Assembly (NCBI RefSeq): GCF_015706575.1
Contig: NW_024037056.1
Location: 15,489,405 to 15,553,404, forward strand
DNA from: Patiria miniata
Lineage: Eukaryota > Echinodermata > Asteroidea > Valvatida > Asterinidae
Direction: 5' to 3'
Length of the DNA stretch: 64,000 bases
Shown: one piece after another, positions 45,519 to 57,076 of the stretch
Position numbering within the stretch: position 1 is the first letter of the stretch
Layout of the letters: the number at the start of each line of letters is the position of its first letter
The notes under the pieces: generated by a model
What the model was told of the DNA's origin: nothing
The model's input: the letters and a program-made list of their open reading frames with translations, nothing else
Database searches by the model: none
Program-made: the position numbers and the translations under genes

Positions 45519-46480
45519 GAGAAAATAACGGTAGAGTTACTGCAGTGTGCTGAATGCTATGGAGGCTGCCACGGATATGGGAAGCCGTTAATCTTGAATA
45601 CCGCCCTCTTTTGTCTTGATTGCAAAGCTTAGTTAGCTGACGTGTGGAAAAAAGAATTTGAGCCATTAAAAATAGAGCCGTACCGTCCTAGTCTCTGTTG
45701 CATGTTTTGCTCGATGACTTGAAGCTGAAATCCAATCACTTCCGATCGAGAGGGCACACACTAGATCAGTGGCACAGCACAGGATGTAGTGCCATGAATC
45801 ATGCATACCGCCCTCTGTTGTCCGGATTGCGTAGCGAATTTGATGTTTGTATATGAAAAGATGAAAGCAGAGAACAATGTGATGGTCCTGAAGAAATCTG
45901 CATCTTCAAATTAGGTTTGTCTGTAGAAGGATAATCGAAGCAGCGATGAATGAAAAGCCGTTAATCCTGTGTACTGCCCTCTTTTGTCTCGATGGTTTGG
46001 GGTGAAACCGCTTACAATTTGTTGCAGTGGTGTTTTAAAAGAAGTACAATGTACATGTATCAAGACCAGAGCCGACAAGCAAGAAGAATGTGATGCTGTT
46101 AATTTTTTATACCGCCCTCTGTAGTCTACACACAGACGGGTACAAAGTTTGGTACGTAAAACGTGACATGAAACATTCTTATGAAATGTTGTGTGTTGTA
46201 GATTAGCGAAGTGTGCTTGTCAAAATTAGATAAATGTTTTTGCTAAAACGGTACATAATTTGCAATGCTTGCTGGAAAGCACAAAAGCTTAAGCTGTACA
46301 GCATTATTTAAGGCATTACTGAGGCCATTTTGAAGTTAATTTTAGGTTCTTTTTTTTTTTAGGTAACATTAATGTATCTACTCTATCAAATTAATTTAAT
46401 AATATTGTGAGCTCTTTTTCTTTCGTGTTGTGTAAATGTTTTAACTGAATGTTTCATTTCAATAAAAACAATAGATTATA
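45519..46480 (+). other. Probable 3' UTR of the LDLa/Ty-1 gene with internal repeats
   Basis: No ORF. Four degenerate repeats centre on (A/T)CCGCCCTCTKTTGTC-like motifs at about 45600, 45807, 45973 and 46111. An AATAAA signal at 46461-46466 could end the transcript; an ATTAAA near 45665 is an alternative. Confidence 0.45.
46461..46466 (+). terminator. Candidate polyadenylation signal AATAAA
   Basis: First clear plus-strand AATAAA seen downstream of the LDLa/Ty-1 stop codon (943 bp after it), followed by T/GT-rich DNA. Position-based inference only. Confidence 0.4.
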
Positions 46481-46769
46481 ATGAAAATTGTGATTGATTT
46501 TGCTCGATAGTTTTGCTATATACATCCCTTACCGCATACACTGTATTGATGAAAATCCAAAAGAAATATTAGCCATTTAAGTTTTGATATTGGGGAAAAA
46601 TACCGAATTTTCTATTCATCAGTCTGAAACTTTGACCCTTCAGCAGAAAATCGAACTCTGGCGGAATTTCTCAAGGAAATATCTAAGTTAAACTCAAGTA
46701 TTGACTGGGTAAATTTCATTCCAAGACTCTGGAATCTGGTCTGAAGTGGGATCGGGCTTCGAGGGGACG

Positions 46770-47265
46770 CCAGGTGTTAACCAGCGTGGCCACTCCTTGG
46801 GATTTTTCAAAGATCTTGGGAAATTTGGCAAGACCTTGGGAATTCGGGGTATTTAATCAAAATTCACGAAATCTTGGGATTTTCGTTTTGCATTTTGTTA
46901 ACAGCGAACAACTTTTATTATTTTATCATGTATATTGGTTGCAGACTTGTATGACCCGTGACTTAGACTTGGACTCGACCCGAGTCCTATTTTCCCGGAC
47001 TCGGACCTCAGACTCGGAGTCACGATGACAAATCACTCGGACTCCGTCGGCGACTCATTGCTTTGGTGACTCTAATACAAGTCTGATCTCGGGTTGGTAA
47101 TACATTGCATGGTGACATCCCCATCAAAATTGGGCCTTTATGTCGCTTTTCTGATCGAAATGCTTGATTTTATCATCATCCGCACTATATTGGGATTTCT
47201 TGGGAATTCTACTGCCATCATCTTGGGATTTTCAAATTTGAAGAGTTGCCACGCTGGTGTCAACG
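46770..47265. mobile_element. Element with inverted ends (CCAGCGTGGC) and CTTGGGATTT repeats
   Basis: The left end carries GTTAACCAGCGTGGCCACTC and CTTGGGATTTTTCAAAG. The right end carries the inverted pattern (TTGAAGAGTTGCCACGCTGG). CTTGGGA-type motifs recur inside. No transposase ORF. Confidence 0.45.
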
Positions 47266-48608
47266 AACGCACGGCCAGGGCTACATAATACAACGACCAG
47301 GAATCACAGACGCGCCGTCGCCGGCCAAACAACCTTTTCGCCCCGTACGCACCGCAAGAGAGTCTCGGTGGATGCATAGAGTTCGCGGAGATGGGTTCAC
47401 TGTCAAACGTTGACTTCAGCTCTGCGGTTTATTATCGGCGAGCAAACACTGGTGAAAACCATGCGGTTAGATAAATCAGGGATGCCGAGTGCTAATCACG
47501 TTGCTCGGTTCAGAGATGTCAAGCAAATATGGACCAACTTTCATGTTGATTTGTAACACGACTGTTTTGGGGGTTCGATATTAAACTTTTAAATCCAATA
47601 TTAAATGCAACCCGTAACACAAAAGCGTTTCTACGGTTGTCCGGTATAGCGCCCTCTTGTGACGATAATTTCACCGTCCCTGTCCAAATCAAACACACAC
47701 AATATTAAAAGAAATTATATCCACAGAAATGTTCCGTTTTGTGTGGAATTAGGCATACATGCTGTGCAATCAAACTGTTGGGGAAATGATAGAAAAACAT
47801 GACCGTAGTTTCGATTTACAAAATGAAAGAATTATTTTTCAGAATTCCTGCACCTTGATTTGTTCCCCTTGGTGACGCCAGCGGCGCCAGTGAGACATCA
47901 ACACTCCCGAAATAAATTAATCCCCTCACGGCCCCTTCTCCCCGTGTTTGCATTTGGACTTATCGCGGTTAATCATTTACAACGCACGGTAGCGTGGTTT
48001 CACACCCAAGCAGGCGGCTCCTGCACCCGTACACGGGGGAAATCGCGCGTTCGTCCCCGCAAAGCTAAGCGACCCTTGCGCGCTCTTTTCTACCCGTGAG
48101 CCACCGCTCACCGCGCGCTTGCTGCGCGGTGGGGTTTGTTTACCGCCCAAGGGGGACCCGTTTTTTTAAGGCGGATTTTTGAGCCTACTGTTTGCCGACC
48201 TATTGTTGGCGTTTTGAAAGGAAGTTAAATAGGCGGCGGGGAACGTGTAAAGTAGTGCAATGATAGGAGTGATACTCGACAATGGGAAATTGAGAAAACA
48301 TTAACTGCTTCGAAGTTCATCTTGTTTGTGTTTGTGTGTGTAGATTTTATTGTGCATGATCGATTGGAAATGCAAATGTACAGAACGAATCTAGTGCGGT
48401 GACTGTACAATTTTGATCACTTTTGATACAGATTATTGCAGCGCACATGTATGCAAACTTGGGGAAATCAAGTCCACTGAAAATGGTATTAATTTTCAGT
48501 TGACCAATCATATTCTCAGGGATTGTGAGCGTCAAAGGAAGAGAAATAGTGACTTTTTGTTGAAAAATATATATCGCATGTCCCTGCTTATTGTGTTGGT
48601 AGTATGGG
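47266..48608. other. Non-coding interval
   Basis: Moderately GC-rich around 47280-47400 and 48000-48140. Short ORFs there lack domains. No gene accepted. Confidence 0.4.
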
Positions 48609-48869
48609 GTCCGCTCATAAGTCCGACGCCTCACAAGTCCGAAATTTCGGACTTGTGAGGCATCGGACTTAATATGAGACATAACATTTATTTATTCCGC
48701 CTCATAGGTCCGACGCCTCATAGCTCCGACGCCTCATAAGTCCGAAACAACGTTTGTCCATTGTCGGACTTATGAGGCGTCGGAATGAGGCGTATTTATG
48801 CCTCATAAGTCCGACGCCTCATAATTCCGAAATTTCGGACTTACGAGGCGTCGGACTTATGATACGGCC
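48609..48869. repeat. Palindromic satellite of CCTCATAAGTCCGACG units
   Basis: About 260 bp in which CTCATAAGTCCGACGCCTCA and its inverse alternate at least eight times. Includes a perfect 34 bp palindrome at 48628-48661 centred on AAATTT and a similar one near 48817-48850. Confidence 0.9.
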
Positions 48870-48929
48870 CGGCAATAATTACAGTATACTGTAATAGTGT
48901 ACGACTAGAGCACACGACATTTTATTCCA

Positions 48930-49080
48930 CTGAATCAGAATGGTCATTCACTGGAAGTCTTTTCATACAATCTGTCTTCAAAATGGACCGGATTCTGCCA
49001 ACATTGGCGATACAAGGTAATCATGTACGAATGCACTGCCCGACTTACAAGGGCAGTCTGCCAGTGAGTCAGTAAAACAG
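48930..49080 (+). repeat. Dispersed GGTTATTCACTGGAAGT repeat, copy 3
   Basis: CTGAATCAGAATGGTCATTC, ACTGGAAGTCTTTTCAT and GCACTGCCCGACTTACAAG align with copies at 29300 and 30535. Confidence 0.65.
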
Positions 49081-49134
49081 AGGTCACTAGCCGATCTGAG
49101 ACCAGCGAAAAATTCTTCTTGGACTAGAACTGTT

Positions 49135-49288
49135 CCGGTATCATATGAAAATCCGACTCCTGTGAAAATCGGACTCCTATTCCCTTAATATGCTATGATC
49201 CTAAACATAGCATATTATCGTACTTACGCATGCGCAATACTACAAGTGAGTCCATATTTCATGGAGTCGGATATTCACGCTACGCCGG
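49135..49288. mobile_element. CCGG-ended MITE, copy 2
   Basis: Begins CCGGTATCATATGAAAATCC and ends in the inverted form (TATTCACGCTACGCCGG). Shares GGACTCC-type inner arms and a GCATGCGCAATAC motif with 13464-13613. Confidence 0.65.
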
Positions 49289-50007
49289 AACAAATGCCAT
49301 ATAAATCACAATTATTTTTTTAAACTATTAATAATGTAGTTTGTGTGTGAATTTAAGTGACTTTCAAGATTTTAAATGAGAATTCATTTGGCCATTACAA
49401 AATTGCAAGTCTAATTTGCTTGCTTCACCTCTTGCCACAGTGCCCAATTTTCACCCCTTCCATAAATATTTACCGACACAAATATCCGCCGACTCACCGA
49501 AAAGCAGCACACGCCATCGCAATCCCCAACACGCATCCTTTGCGCGCGTAATCCTCTTATTTGCATACCGGCCCCTGATTGGCCGGCACAGACCACACCC
49601 CTTTTTGTCCACATAGCAACCAGACGGAGCGTAATTATTTTGTAATTAAATCCACCAAAGTTGTTTTCGTGTGCTGCTTCTGATATCTTTCATCGCTCCT
49701 GCTGAATTCTAATGTGGCGTGATGTTTTTTGAAATAACTTCCGGATTTACCTAGCAGAGGTACATAACGGGGTTAGGCCTTTTTAATCCCTTTTAAATCC
49801 AGGATTAAAGCCAGAATGACGTCAAACGAAATTAAGCCACTAACGTGAGGAATTTATAATTATGTCAAGATTGCTATTTGGGTTTTTAAGACATGTATAT
49901 TTTTCGGTTCTATAATGTTATTTTTCAAACAGTTAATTTTTTTTATTCATACCTTAAAGCACGGGACAGCGTCAGACTTTTCCTTATTTGCAAATGATCC
50001 AATACCA
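49289..50007. other. Non-coding interval
   Basis: No credible gene. 49480-49610 is GC-richer. Confidence 0.4.
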
Positions 50008-50234
50008 GGGCCCAATTTCATAGAGCTGCTTAAGCAGAAAATTTGCTTAAGCACGAAAAAACATTGCTTAGTAAAATGAGGTTACCGGCCAAAACTCCAT
50101 GTGATGTACATTGCTTGTGACTGGTATTTAGCTGTTGTTTACTTAGCATAACAATCGCATGGAGTTTTGGCCGGTAACCTGATTTTATTAAAGCAAGACG
50201 TTTTTGTGCTTAAGCAGCTCTATGAAATTGGCCC
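50008..50234. mobile_element. Fold-back MITE (GGGCCCAATTTCATAGAGCT), copy 1
   Basis: 227 bp, nearly fully palindromic: left end GGGCCCAATTTCATAGAGCT then GCTTAAGCA, right end the exact inverse type (AGCTCTATGAAATTGGCCC). The inner arms GGTTACCGGCCAAAACTCCA and its inverse flank a short loop. A second full copy is at 56837-57076; a half copy is at 50878-50963. Confidence 0.85.
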
Positions 50235-51618
50235 AAGAGGGAGCAGGTAGTGGTGGGCGCGTACTGCTCGATACCCTGGGGAAGAGGTTGGAGGAATCTG
50301 CAATCTATTTTTGGGTTTATTGTTGGGTGGACCGCCTTCGTGGGCCGTCCTCCCTGCTAGTGAAATTGAAAAGAGTTAGAGTCCAATGACTGCTTGATGA
50401 ACAAATTATAGACTTGGGGTCATGCCTTTCGGCTTTTCACATAACATCTACAGTGTGCAACATCAACAATGTAAATGTAGGTTTGCTTCCTATTTTGCTC
50501 ATGCGCAGAGTTCATTGTTTTGTGATGATGAAAGGCCACGCCCTCTATGCCAATTTAGGCTCGTGGCGGTATTTTGATTTAATCAAATTATCTTCAAATG
50601 TAACTCAAGGATTTCTGGGTGTTCCAAATACATCAAATAATCTTGCATCACTTTTTTTTTATCTTATGAAAATGTTGAGTAATATTTTTGAGTGATTTTC
50701 CAGACTCATTAATGTGCGCCCCCAACCAGAAAAATAGTCCTGAAGCCAAAACTGCAACCATTTGGACAAATAAAATTCGACGCATTTCATTACTACAATG
50801 AATGAGTTTTGAGTCCAGTTTTATCCAAAATGCCTAAAGACAAAGAAATGAAATTCCATATTTTTTTTTATTCATGGCCGGTAACCTGATTTTATTAAGC
50901 AAGACGTTTTTGTGCTTAAGCAAATTTTGTGCTAAGTTAAGCAGCTCCATGAAATTGGCCCCAGAGAGAGCAGGTAGTGGAGGGCGCGTACTGCTCGATA
51001 CCCCTGGGGAAGAGGTTGGAGGAATCTGCAATCTATTTTTGGGTTTATTGTTGGGTGGACCGCCTTCGTGGGCCGTCCTCCCTGCTAGTGAAATTGAAAA
51101 GAGTTAGAGTCCAATGACAGTTTGATGAACAAATTACCGACTTGGGGACATGCCTTTCGGCTTTTCACATAACATCTACAGTGTGCAACATCAACATTGT
51201 AAATGTAGGTTTGTTTCCTATTTTACTCATGCGCAGAGTTCATTGTTTTGTGATGAAAGGCCACACCCTCTATGCCAATTTAGGCTCGTCCAGCGTGGCG
51301 GTATTTTGATTAATCCAATTATCTTCAAATGTAACTCAAGGATTTCTGAGGTGTACCAAGTGCATTTAATTATTTCAAAATGATCTTGCTTCTCCTTTTT
51401 TTTTCATCTGATAAAAATTTGAGTAATATTTTTGAGTGATTTTCCAATCTTATTAATGTGCGCCCCCAACCAAATAATAGTCCTGAAGCCAAAACTCAAC
51501 CATTTGCACAAAAAGATTTCGACGCATTTTATTCCTATACATTGCGTGAGTTTTGAGTCCAGTTTTAAACAAAATGCCTAAAGACAAAGAAACGAAATTG
51601 CATATTTGTTTTAATTCA
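50170..51618 (+). repeat. Tandem duplication of a ~0.7 kb unit
   Basis: Unit 1 (50170-50877) and unit 2 (50878-51618) align end to end: GGCCGGTAACCTGATTTTAT, GAGCAGGTAGTGG, GAAGAGGTTGGAGGAATCTG, CATAACATCTACAGTGTGCA and AATGCCTAAAGACAAAGAAA appear in both in the same order, with small indels. Both units begin inside the right half of a fold-back MITE, so that MITE was part of the duplicated unit. No gene inside. Confidence 0.9.
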
Positions 51619-52259
51619 TGTCATTGTATAGACTGTATGGATCTTAAAAAAATACTAAATGGCGACAAAACAGGAACCGGGGTGGTACTAAATGGCGAGA
51701 CTTTGCGAGACCTAACGAAACTTCACGAAAATGCAAAACTTCTTTCAATGTTATTGTTCAATGTCCTGAAAACATTCATGTTTTGCCAATCAATAATCGT
51801 CCAATAATTTCAGCATATTCTTTTTTCTCTTGATTTTTTTTTTTTTTTTTTTTGGTGCCAATATTAAGATTCGAATAGTCTGACATTGTCACACACACAA
51901 AATTACAAATTGGAGAACCTTTTTAAACAGTAATAGTCGATGAGAAACCGTTATTTTTTTTCTTGTCATTTGGAAATCTCCGTTCAAGAAGTCAACAACA
52001 AAATGTTGATACTTTCAACAACTAATCTGGCAAAACCGGCGCGCAAATGTGACGGCAAAGTCATTAGTGAACGCTTACAATTCATGGCGGCAAGAAGAAA
52101 AAGAAACATCACCGCCAAACGGATTACCGGTGGTTGCTAGGTAACGGTCGAAGATGTCACACGCGGTGATGTAAGTTGGGGCAAAGGTCATGCAACTGGA
52201 CGTATTTATACCAAAAAAATGTGTTTGGTCATCGAGTGTGCTATCTTAGTATATTGAAT
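51619..52259. other. Non-coding interval
   Basis: Poly-T run at about 51835-51853. The short plus ORFs have no recognised domain. Confidence 0.4.
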
Positions 52260-52443
52260 TCGTTCTTTCACGCTCCGCCATTGGGCATGCAGAGCAGTCG
52301 ATCTGGCAACTTTACACAATAAAAATAGCCGGTTCGGTGATCTGAACCCCGACACGGGAATCACTGAACCGGCTATATTTATTGTGAAAAGTTGCCAGAT
52401 CGAGGCTGTGCATGCCCATGGCGGAAGTGATACCCAAGAACGT
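52260..52443. repeat. Long imperfect hairpin with ~80 bp arms
   Basis: The left arm 52261-52341 and right arm 52360-52442 are inverted copies (CGTTCTT, CCGCCAT, GGGCATGC, CGATCTGGCAACTTT, CACAATAAA, ATAGCCGGTTC), with an ~18 nt loop. The pairing exceeds 85 percent by eye. It could be a MITE or the template for a hairpin RNA. Confidence 0.85.
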
Positions 52444-53546
52444 GCACTAAATCTGTGGCTTTATTCTTTACAGAAACGAGTGGAAGATTGGGGCCAATGT
52501 CAAGTGCTAATTTCTGGGTTCCATGCATATTTGCGACTCTATAATGACATGATGCTGAAAATAGGCGTCTTATATTTTTGGAGGGTTTCTTTGTCGCGAC
52601 TCTTTGGTGAGAAGCCAAATTGTGGCACATTGTCCTGCCCAGAAACACAAACAAACGCTGCCCAGAAGGCTGCTCAAACCCTGCACAATACGCCGGACCA
52701 CAGCACACCATGCCACAAAGTTTGTGCACAAGATTTCCCGTATAGTATACACGCAGGTCCGTCTAAGAGTCTACAAAGTGTACGCCCCATAGGCCAGTGA
52801 CACCGATGGAACAACGGGCACTTTTTACCTCAATTCTGTTTGTAGGATACAAACAATAATAAAGACACCAAAACAAGGAATACATTTCTCGAAAATGATG
52901 TTGATTTAAGTCCCCTCCCCTTCCACGCCGAATTATATGACCCTGGGTGACCTTTAGTTCTTATCTCGGCGGAAGCAGAAATTGTGAGCTACCAGACTCC
53001 CGCCTTCTTGCCTAATTCGGCCAAATAATAGAATTTGGTACGTTTGGAAAAGGCAATTGAGTAATCAGCAGTTCCGCCTGTTGTTTGTACAGTTGCATCT
53101 CTCTTGGTGGTAAACGTCCCCGGGTTTTCCCGCTCTTTGCAACTATAGACTTTGCTCGGTAATAATTCGATAAAAATCGAATCTTTTAGAGGGGAAACAG
53201 GGGAACATAGCGACCAACTTTTCTGCATGTTTAAAAATCAATTATTTCAAAATTTGCTTGTATTTCAATGGGAAAATGACGAAGATGACGACAATAAAAT
53301 TAAAAACAGCACTGACTAGAAAGCACTCAGAGAGCGCAAACCTCCGCCAAGGCTAAACAATTCCCCACAACATGTACACCCAAAAGAAATACTCGCATAA
53401 ATGGTGGAAAATCCATAAACGAAATCCTGGATCCAGACCCAGATCCGGATCACTTACAAAATCTAATCGATTTGTACTTGTACCAAGGACCACCCCTAAA
53501 AAAAATGTTGATGCAAATCCGTCCATAACTTTTAGAGTTTTGCAAA
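52444..53546. other. Non-coding interval beside the hairpin
   Basis: An open frame on the plus strand (to 52800) overlaps the right arm of the hairpin and has no recognisable motif; it was not accepted as a gene. Confidence 0.4.
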
Positions 53547-53600
53547 CCAACCAACCAACCAACCAACCAACCAACAAACCAACCAACAAACTAACCAAAT
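53547..53600 (+). repeat. (AACC)n microsatellite
   Basis: About twelve AACC units, with CAAACC and CTAACC variants at the right end. Confidence 0.9.
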
Positions 53601-54349
53601 CTGATGAAAGCATAACCTCATTTAATAGTGGCGCTATTAAATGTGTGTAAATACACAAAGGCCAAAGCCAAAATCAAGTACAACTTTAATTCCCAATTAA
53701 AACAATTACATCAACTGATACTGAACAAACATAACGATACAGTATTATCTGAATCACAGTATACGAGGAACACAACTGCTAACACAACACAACAACTATT
53801 ACATTCAAAACACATAAAGCGGATCTGGCTATACAAATATCCTGGGGAACATATTAGGTTTAAAATAAAATCATTCGATGATATACGTCATCCCTACAGG
53901 TCTGTTGTTGTTATCCACTTGGCAATATTCCAAAATCCTGTTTCATATGATATTTGCTTGTTTTGCAGTTGAACATTCTTTGCAAAAACAACAATCCTTT
54001 ATAATTATTTCTTCAGTCCCATTGTGTTTGATCTGTTGACGAATCGGCCAAAGTTTGAACCGCTTCAAGTTTAATGGAGTCCTCGGCTTGTATGAAGTGC
54101 ACAAAAGTCAACATTTACAACAAAAGCCGCCAAAATGTATTGACTTGAGCTCGAAGTATATTGCCTTTGTTTTCGGAGTTGAAAGATTGTTCCGCGCAGG
54201 CGTATTAGCTACCCATGACGTCACCCTAGTGCTATATGTAAATTAAAGGGCTACTAGTGTTACACGTTTTGGGAACACGATTTGTATTTAGTGAAAAACG
54301 AAGACCAAATGCAGCCGATTTGCAGCCGGAATTCTCTCGTCCAGACACC
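53601..54349. other. Non-coding interval and presumed upstream region of the SNAG gene
   Basis: No accepted ORF. A TATA-like CTATATGTAAAT lies at about 54232-54243, ~110 bp before the ATG at 54350; core promoter use is speculative. Confidence 0.3.
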
Positions 54350-54419
54350 ATGCCGAAGTCTTTCCTGGTCAAAAGCTCGAAGGGGGTCCCTGAGCCGTTC
54401 GAAAAGAAGACCTACACGG
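54350..54419 (+). CDS. First coding exon of a SNAG-domain protein (probable zinc-finger repressor)
   Basis: ATG at 54350 (CACCATGCCG) opens 23 codons plus one base and stops at a donor, ACG G|GTAAGAA. The peptide begins MPKSFLVKSSKG, a clear SNAG motif as at the very N-terminus of Snail, Scratch, Gfi1, Insm and related zinc-finger factors (MPRSFLVK-type). By family knowledge, this motif recruits LSD1/CoREST-type repressors when placed at the free N-terminus. The following PEPFEKKTYTG does not let me choose a family. No zinc-finger exon was found in the remaining 9.6 kb, so intron 1 probably extends past the right edge. Nuclear transcriptional repressor is inferred from the motif alone. Confidence 0.65.
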
Positions 54420-56549
54420 GTAAGAAATGTCTCAAATACTTCGTTTTGTGGGGTAAAAATTTGGTAGTTTAGGGGGACGAACTTATGACCCGTGTCAGTG
54501 TGTGATGTATTGTGAACCACAACAGACACGTGTTGTCGTATCGTAATGTCTACAGAACAGGGTCATAAAATTCGCAATGTCTAACTGTTTACGAATCGAT
54601 GTTGTTTTGCACTAGCACTAGTACTACTGTTTTCCAGCACTACTGTTTTCCAACAGTGTGTTCATTGTGTGTTGCTGTCTTCAAATGTGCTTAAATCTGA
54701 AATATGTTTTGTCCATGGATGAATAATTTCTTGGTCTTTCTTGTTCTATGATCTGATGATTTACATGAAATTAAAAAAGAAGTCGGTTTGTCATATTAAC
54801 AACTGCAACATGTTCAATAGCTTTTTATATTAGTGCCGAGTGCCGTTTTATTTTTTAAGCCCTAAAGCATTTTGTCATTGAGCGATTCTAACAGGATTGT
54901 AAGCTTAATAATTGCTAATTCCCAAGCGAATTACGCACACATTTGCGGTGCACTAATCATTTAAATTCGTATAGATCTGTTTTGACAAACGTAGCCTGAT
55001 TTCAAATTTCGTTGTCAGCAGTATTAACTTAAGTGGAATCTTTTTGGCTTAAATGTATCCATATCCCTACCCAACTTCTCTTCTTTGTCAATAGTATAAA
55101 TGCTTCATTTTTATAAGTACTGAAAGTCCGTCTCCAAGTTAACTGGTAACTTTTTGGGTTAAATATTCCCAAAATATTGGGGTAAAACTATTCCAGATGT
55201 CACTGACTCAATTGGTCAGTTGATGCAAAGTTTTGGGGAAAATGAATTTCGGACTGAGAATTTTTTTTCCATTTTTGCTAGCAAAAACTTCTGACAAAAT
55301 TTCACGACCCCTAAATTACTCAACCAGTGAACCACCAAGGCCGGTGGAACATTCTGTGCAAAATTTGAAATGTTTGGACTGCAGGCCTACAGTAAATTGT
55401 ATGGTTTAGCTGTAATACTGTTCTAACATAAAAAAGAGAACAACCCATACAACATGTACAATGAGAACATTTCCCCACCTGGGGCTGTTTATTTGAAACC
55501 CTTGTTCAAATCCGATTGACCATGCACACTTAACAATCAAAAAAAGAAATACTTGCACCACTTCAACAGAAGTCAAAAGCCCGCATTATGCCACCATATC
55601 CTTCCCTCAAGCTGTTTATTTAGTCCTTTATTGTCTGGACCAAATTGAGCAGCTAACTGTTGGGTTTTCTAAAAGTGGATTACCCCCATTGAAATGAATA
55701 GGTAGCTGGGTGGTTTTTGTGGGGGAACAATGGGGGAGGCTGGTGCGATTTTACAGTTCATGGGATGCAACCATAAACATGATAAAGGGTGTTTGTAGGC
55801 CCTTTGTAGGAGAGTTGACTTGGGAGAAATGCTTTCAGATTTTTTATTGATTGTTTGCTTGTCAGGATCTTGTACCGTTTTTGTGTCTTGGTTTAGAGGG
55901 GCAGTTTTGGGCAAGAGAGTTTGTCAGTATTTTCTGAAATTAAGGTTAGCGACTACAGAGGCTTGACACTTTGACAGGAACATTTGGAACTTTCGAAAGT
56001 TTGGGAATTTATAAATTTTGGAAGGCTTGGATAAAAGAGATGTTAAGATTGGATTCTTGTATCTTCAGAGAGAATTGACCGATCATCAAGTTGCCGCTAA
56101 AAGAAGGTGAGTTTTTTGAAGATGCAAACAGTATATCGATGAAAGAAATTTTGCTTACATGTCCAAAAACACGAAACTGATCAGTATCTAAAAAAGTCAT
56201 ACTCATGACTGTTTCTCAGCTGAATTTGTGCTATTTTTCTAATGTTCAGTAACTTATACCGGTATGCTTAGAGCTCCGCCAATAAAAATGTACTACATTG
56301 ATCACTTGTCAGTTTGGATTTTTACAATTTGTAATACATTCAGTACATGTAGTGGGTGAGCTCCGTGCTCAAGTACCCCCTCAACGGTAAGACAGGGAGA
56401 GTTGGGGGTGACCACTGGACGAAACATTCAAAGGCACTGTCGATGTCTGACGCTCACGAATTAGTGGTGCGTACCGGTACTTAGCGCTGTACGTATGCGG
56501 ACCAATCAGGCACGTGGTGTGCCCCGTCCACTGGCCTCTTGAAAGTGGT
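54420..56549 (+). other. Presumed intron 1 of the SNAG gene, left part
   Basis: AT-rich, with no exon that continues the SNAG reading frame (phase 1) with zinc-finger sequence. Nothing else recognised. Confidence 0.4.
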
Positions 56550-56720
56550 TGCAAAGCGCCCTCTGTTGTTCCCACTTGAACTCTTGGGTGGAGAGAGGCA
56601 AGTAAGAGTGAAGTGGCCTGCCCAAGGACACACCAAAAGGCCAGCGGCAGGATTCGAACCACTGACCCTCAAATTGAGTTCCAAAAACCTAACCTCTAGT
56701 CCGTACTCCAGCCTCCCTTC
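56550..56720 (-). mobile_element. tRNA-derived SINE, family B-like, reverse orientation
   Basis: On the minus strand: GGAGTACGGACTAGAGGTTA head, B-box GGTTCGAATCC, then GTGTCCTTGGGCAGGCCACT, the same kind of central segment as in 40062-40470. It may extend further left, to about 56350. Confidence 0.7.
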
Positions 56721-56836
56721 AGAGTAATTAACAGTGGCTGATCCAAAGGGGTGGGGAGCTCCCTCCCCCCAGGCAGTGGCCAAATTTTTTTCAAAATAAG
56801 GCCAGTTTTCACTTGAAAGAGCCCCTCCCCCCTGCA

Positions 56837-57076
56837 GGGCCCAATTTCATAGAGCTGCTTAAGCACAAAATTTGCTTAAGCACGTAAAAACATTGCTTAG
56901 TAAAATCAGGTTACCGGCCAAAACTCCTGCAAGTACATTGCTTGTGACTGGTATTTAGCTGTTGTTTACTTAGCATGATAATTGAGTGGAGTTTTGGCCG
57001 GTAACATATTTTATTGAGCAAGACTTTTTTGTGCTTAAGCAAATTTTGTGCTTAAGCAGCTCTATGAAATTGGCCC
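56837..57076. mobile_element. Fold-back MITE (GGGCCCAATTTCATAGAGCT), copy 2
   Basis: 240 bp with the same inverted ends and GGTTACCGGCCAAAACTCC inner arm as 50008-50234. A TTTGCTTAAGC/GCTTAAGCAAA pair is retained in both arms. Confidence 0.85.

Noticed and set aside
52384..52800. 138-codon plus-strand frame
   Set aside because: Starts within the right arm of a hairpin repeat, lacks a strong start and has no domain.
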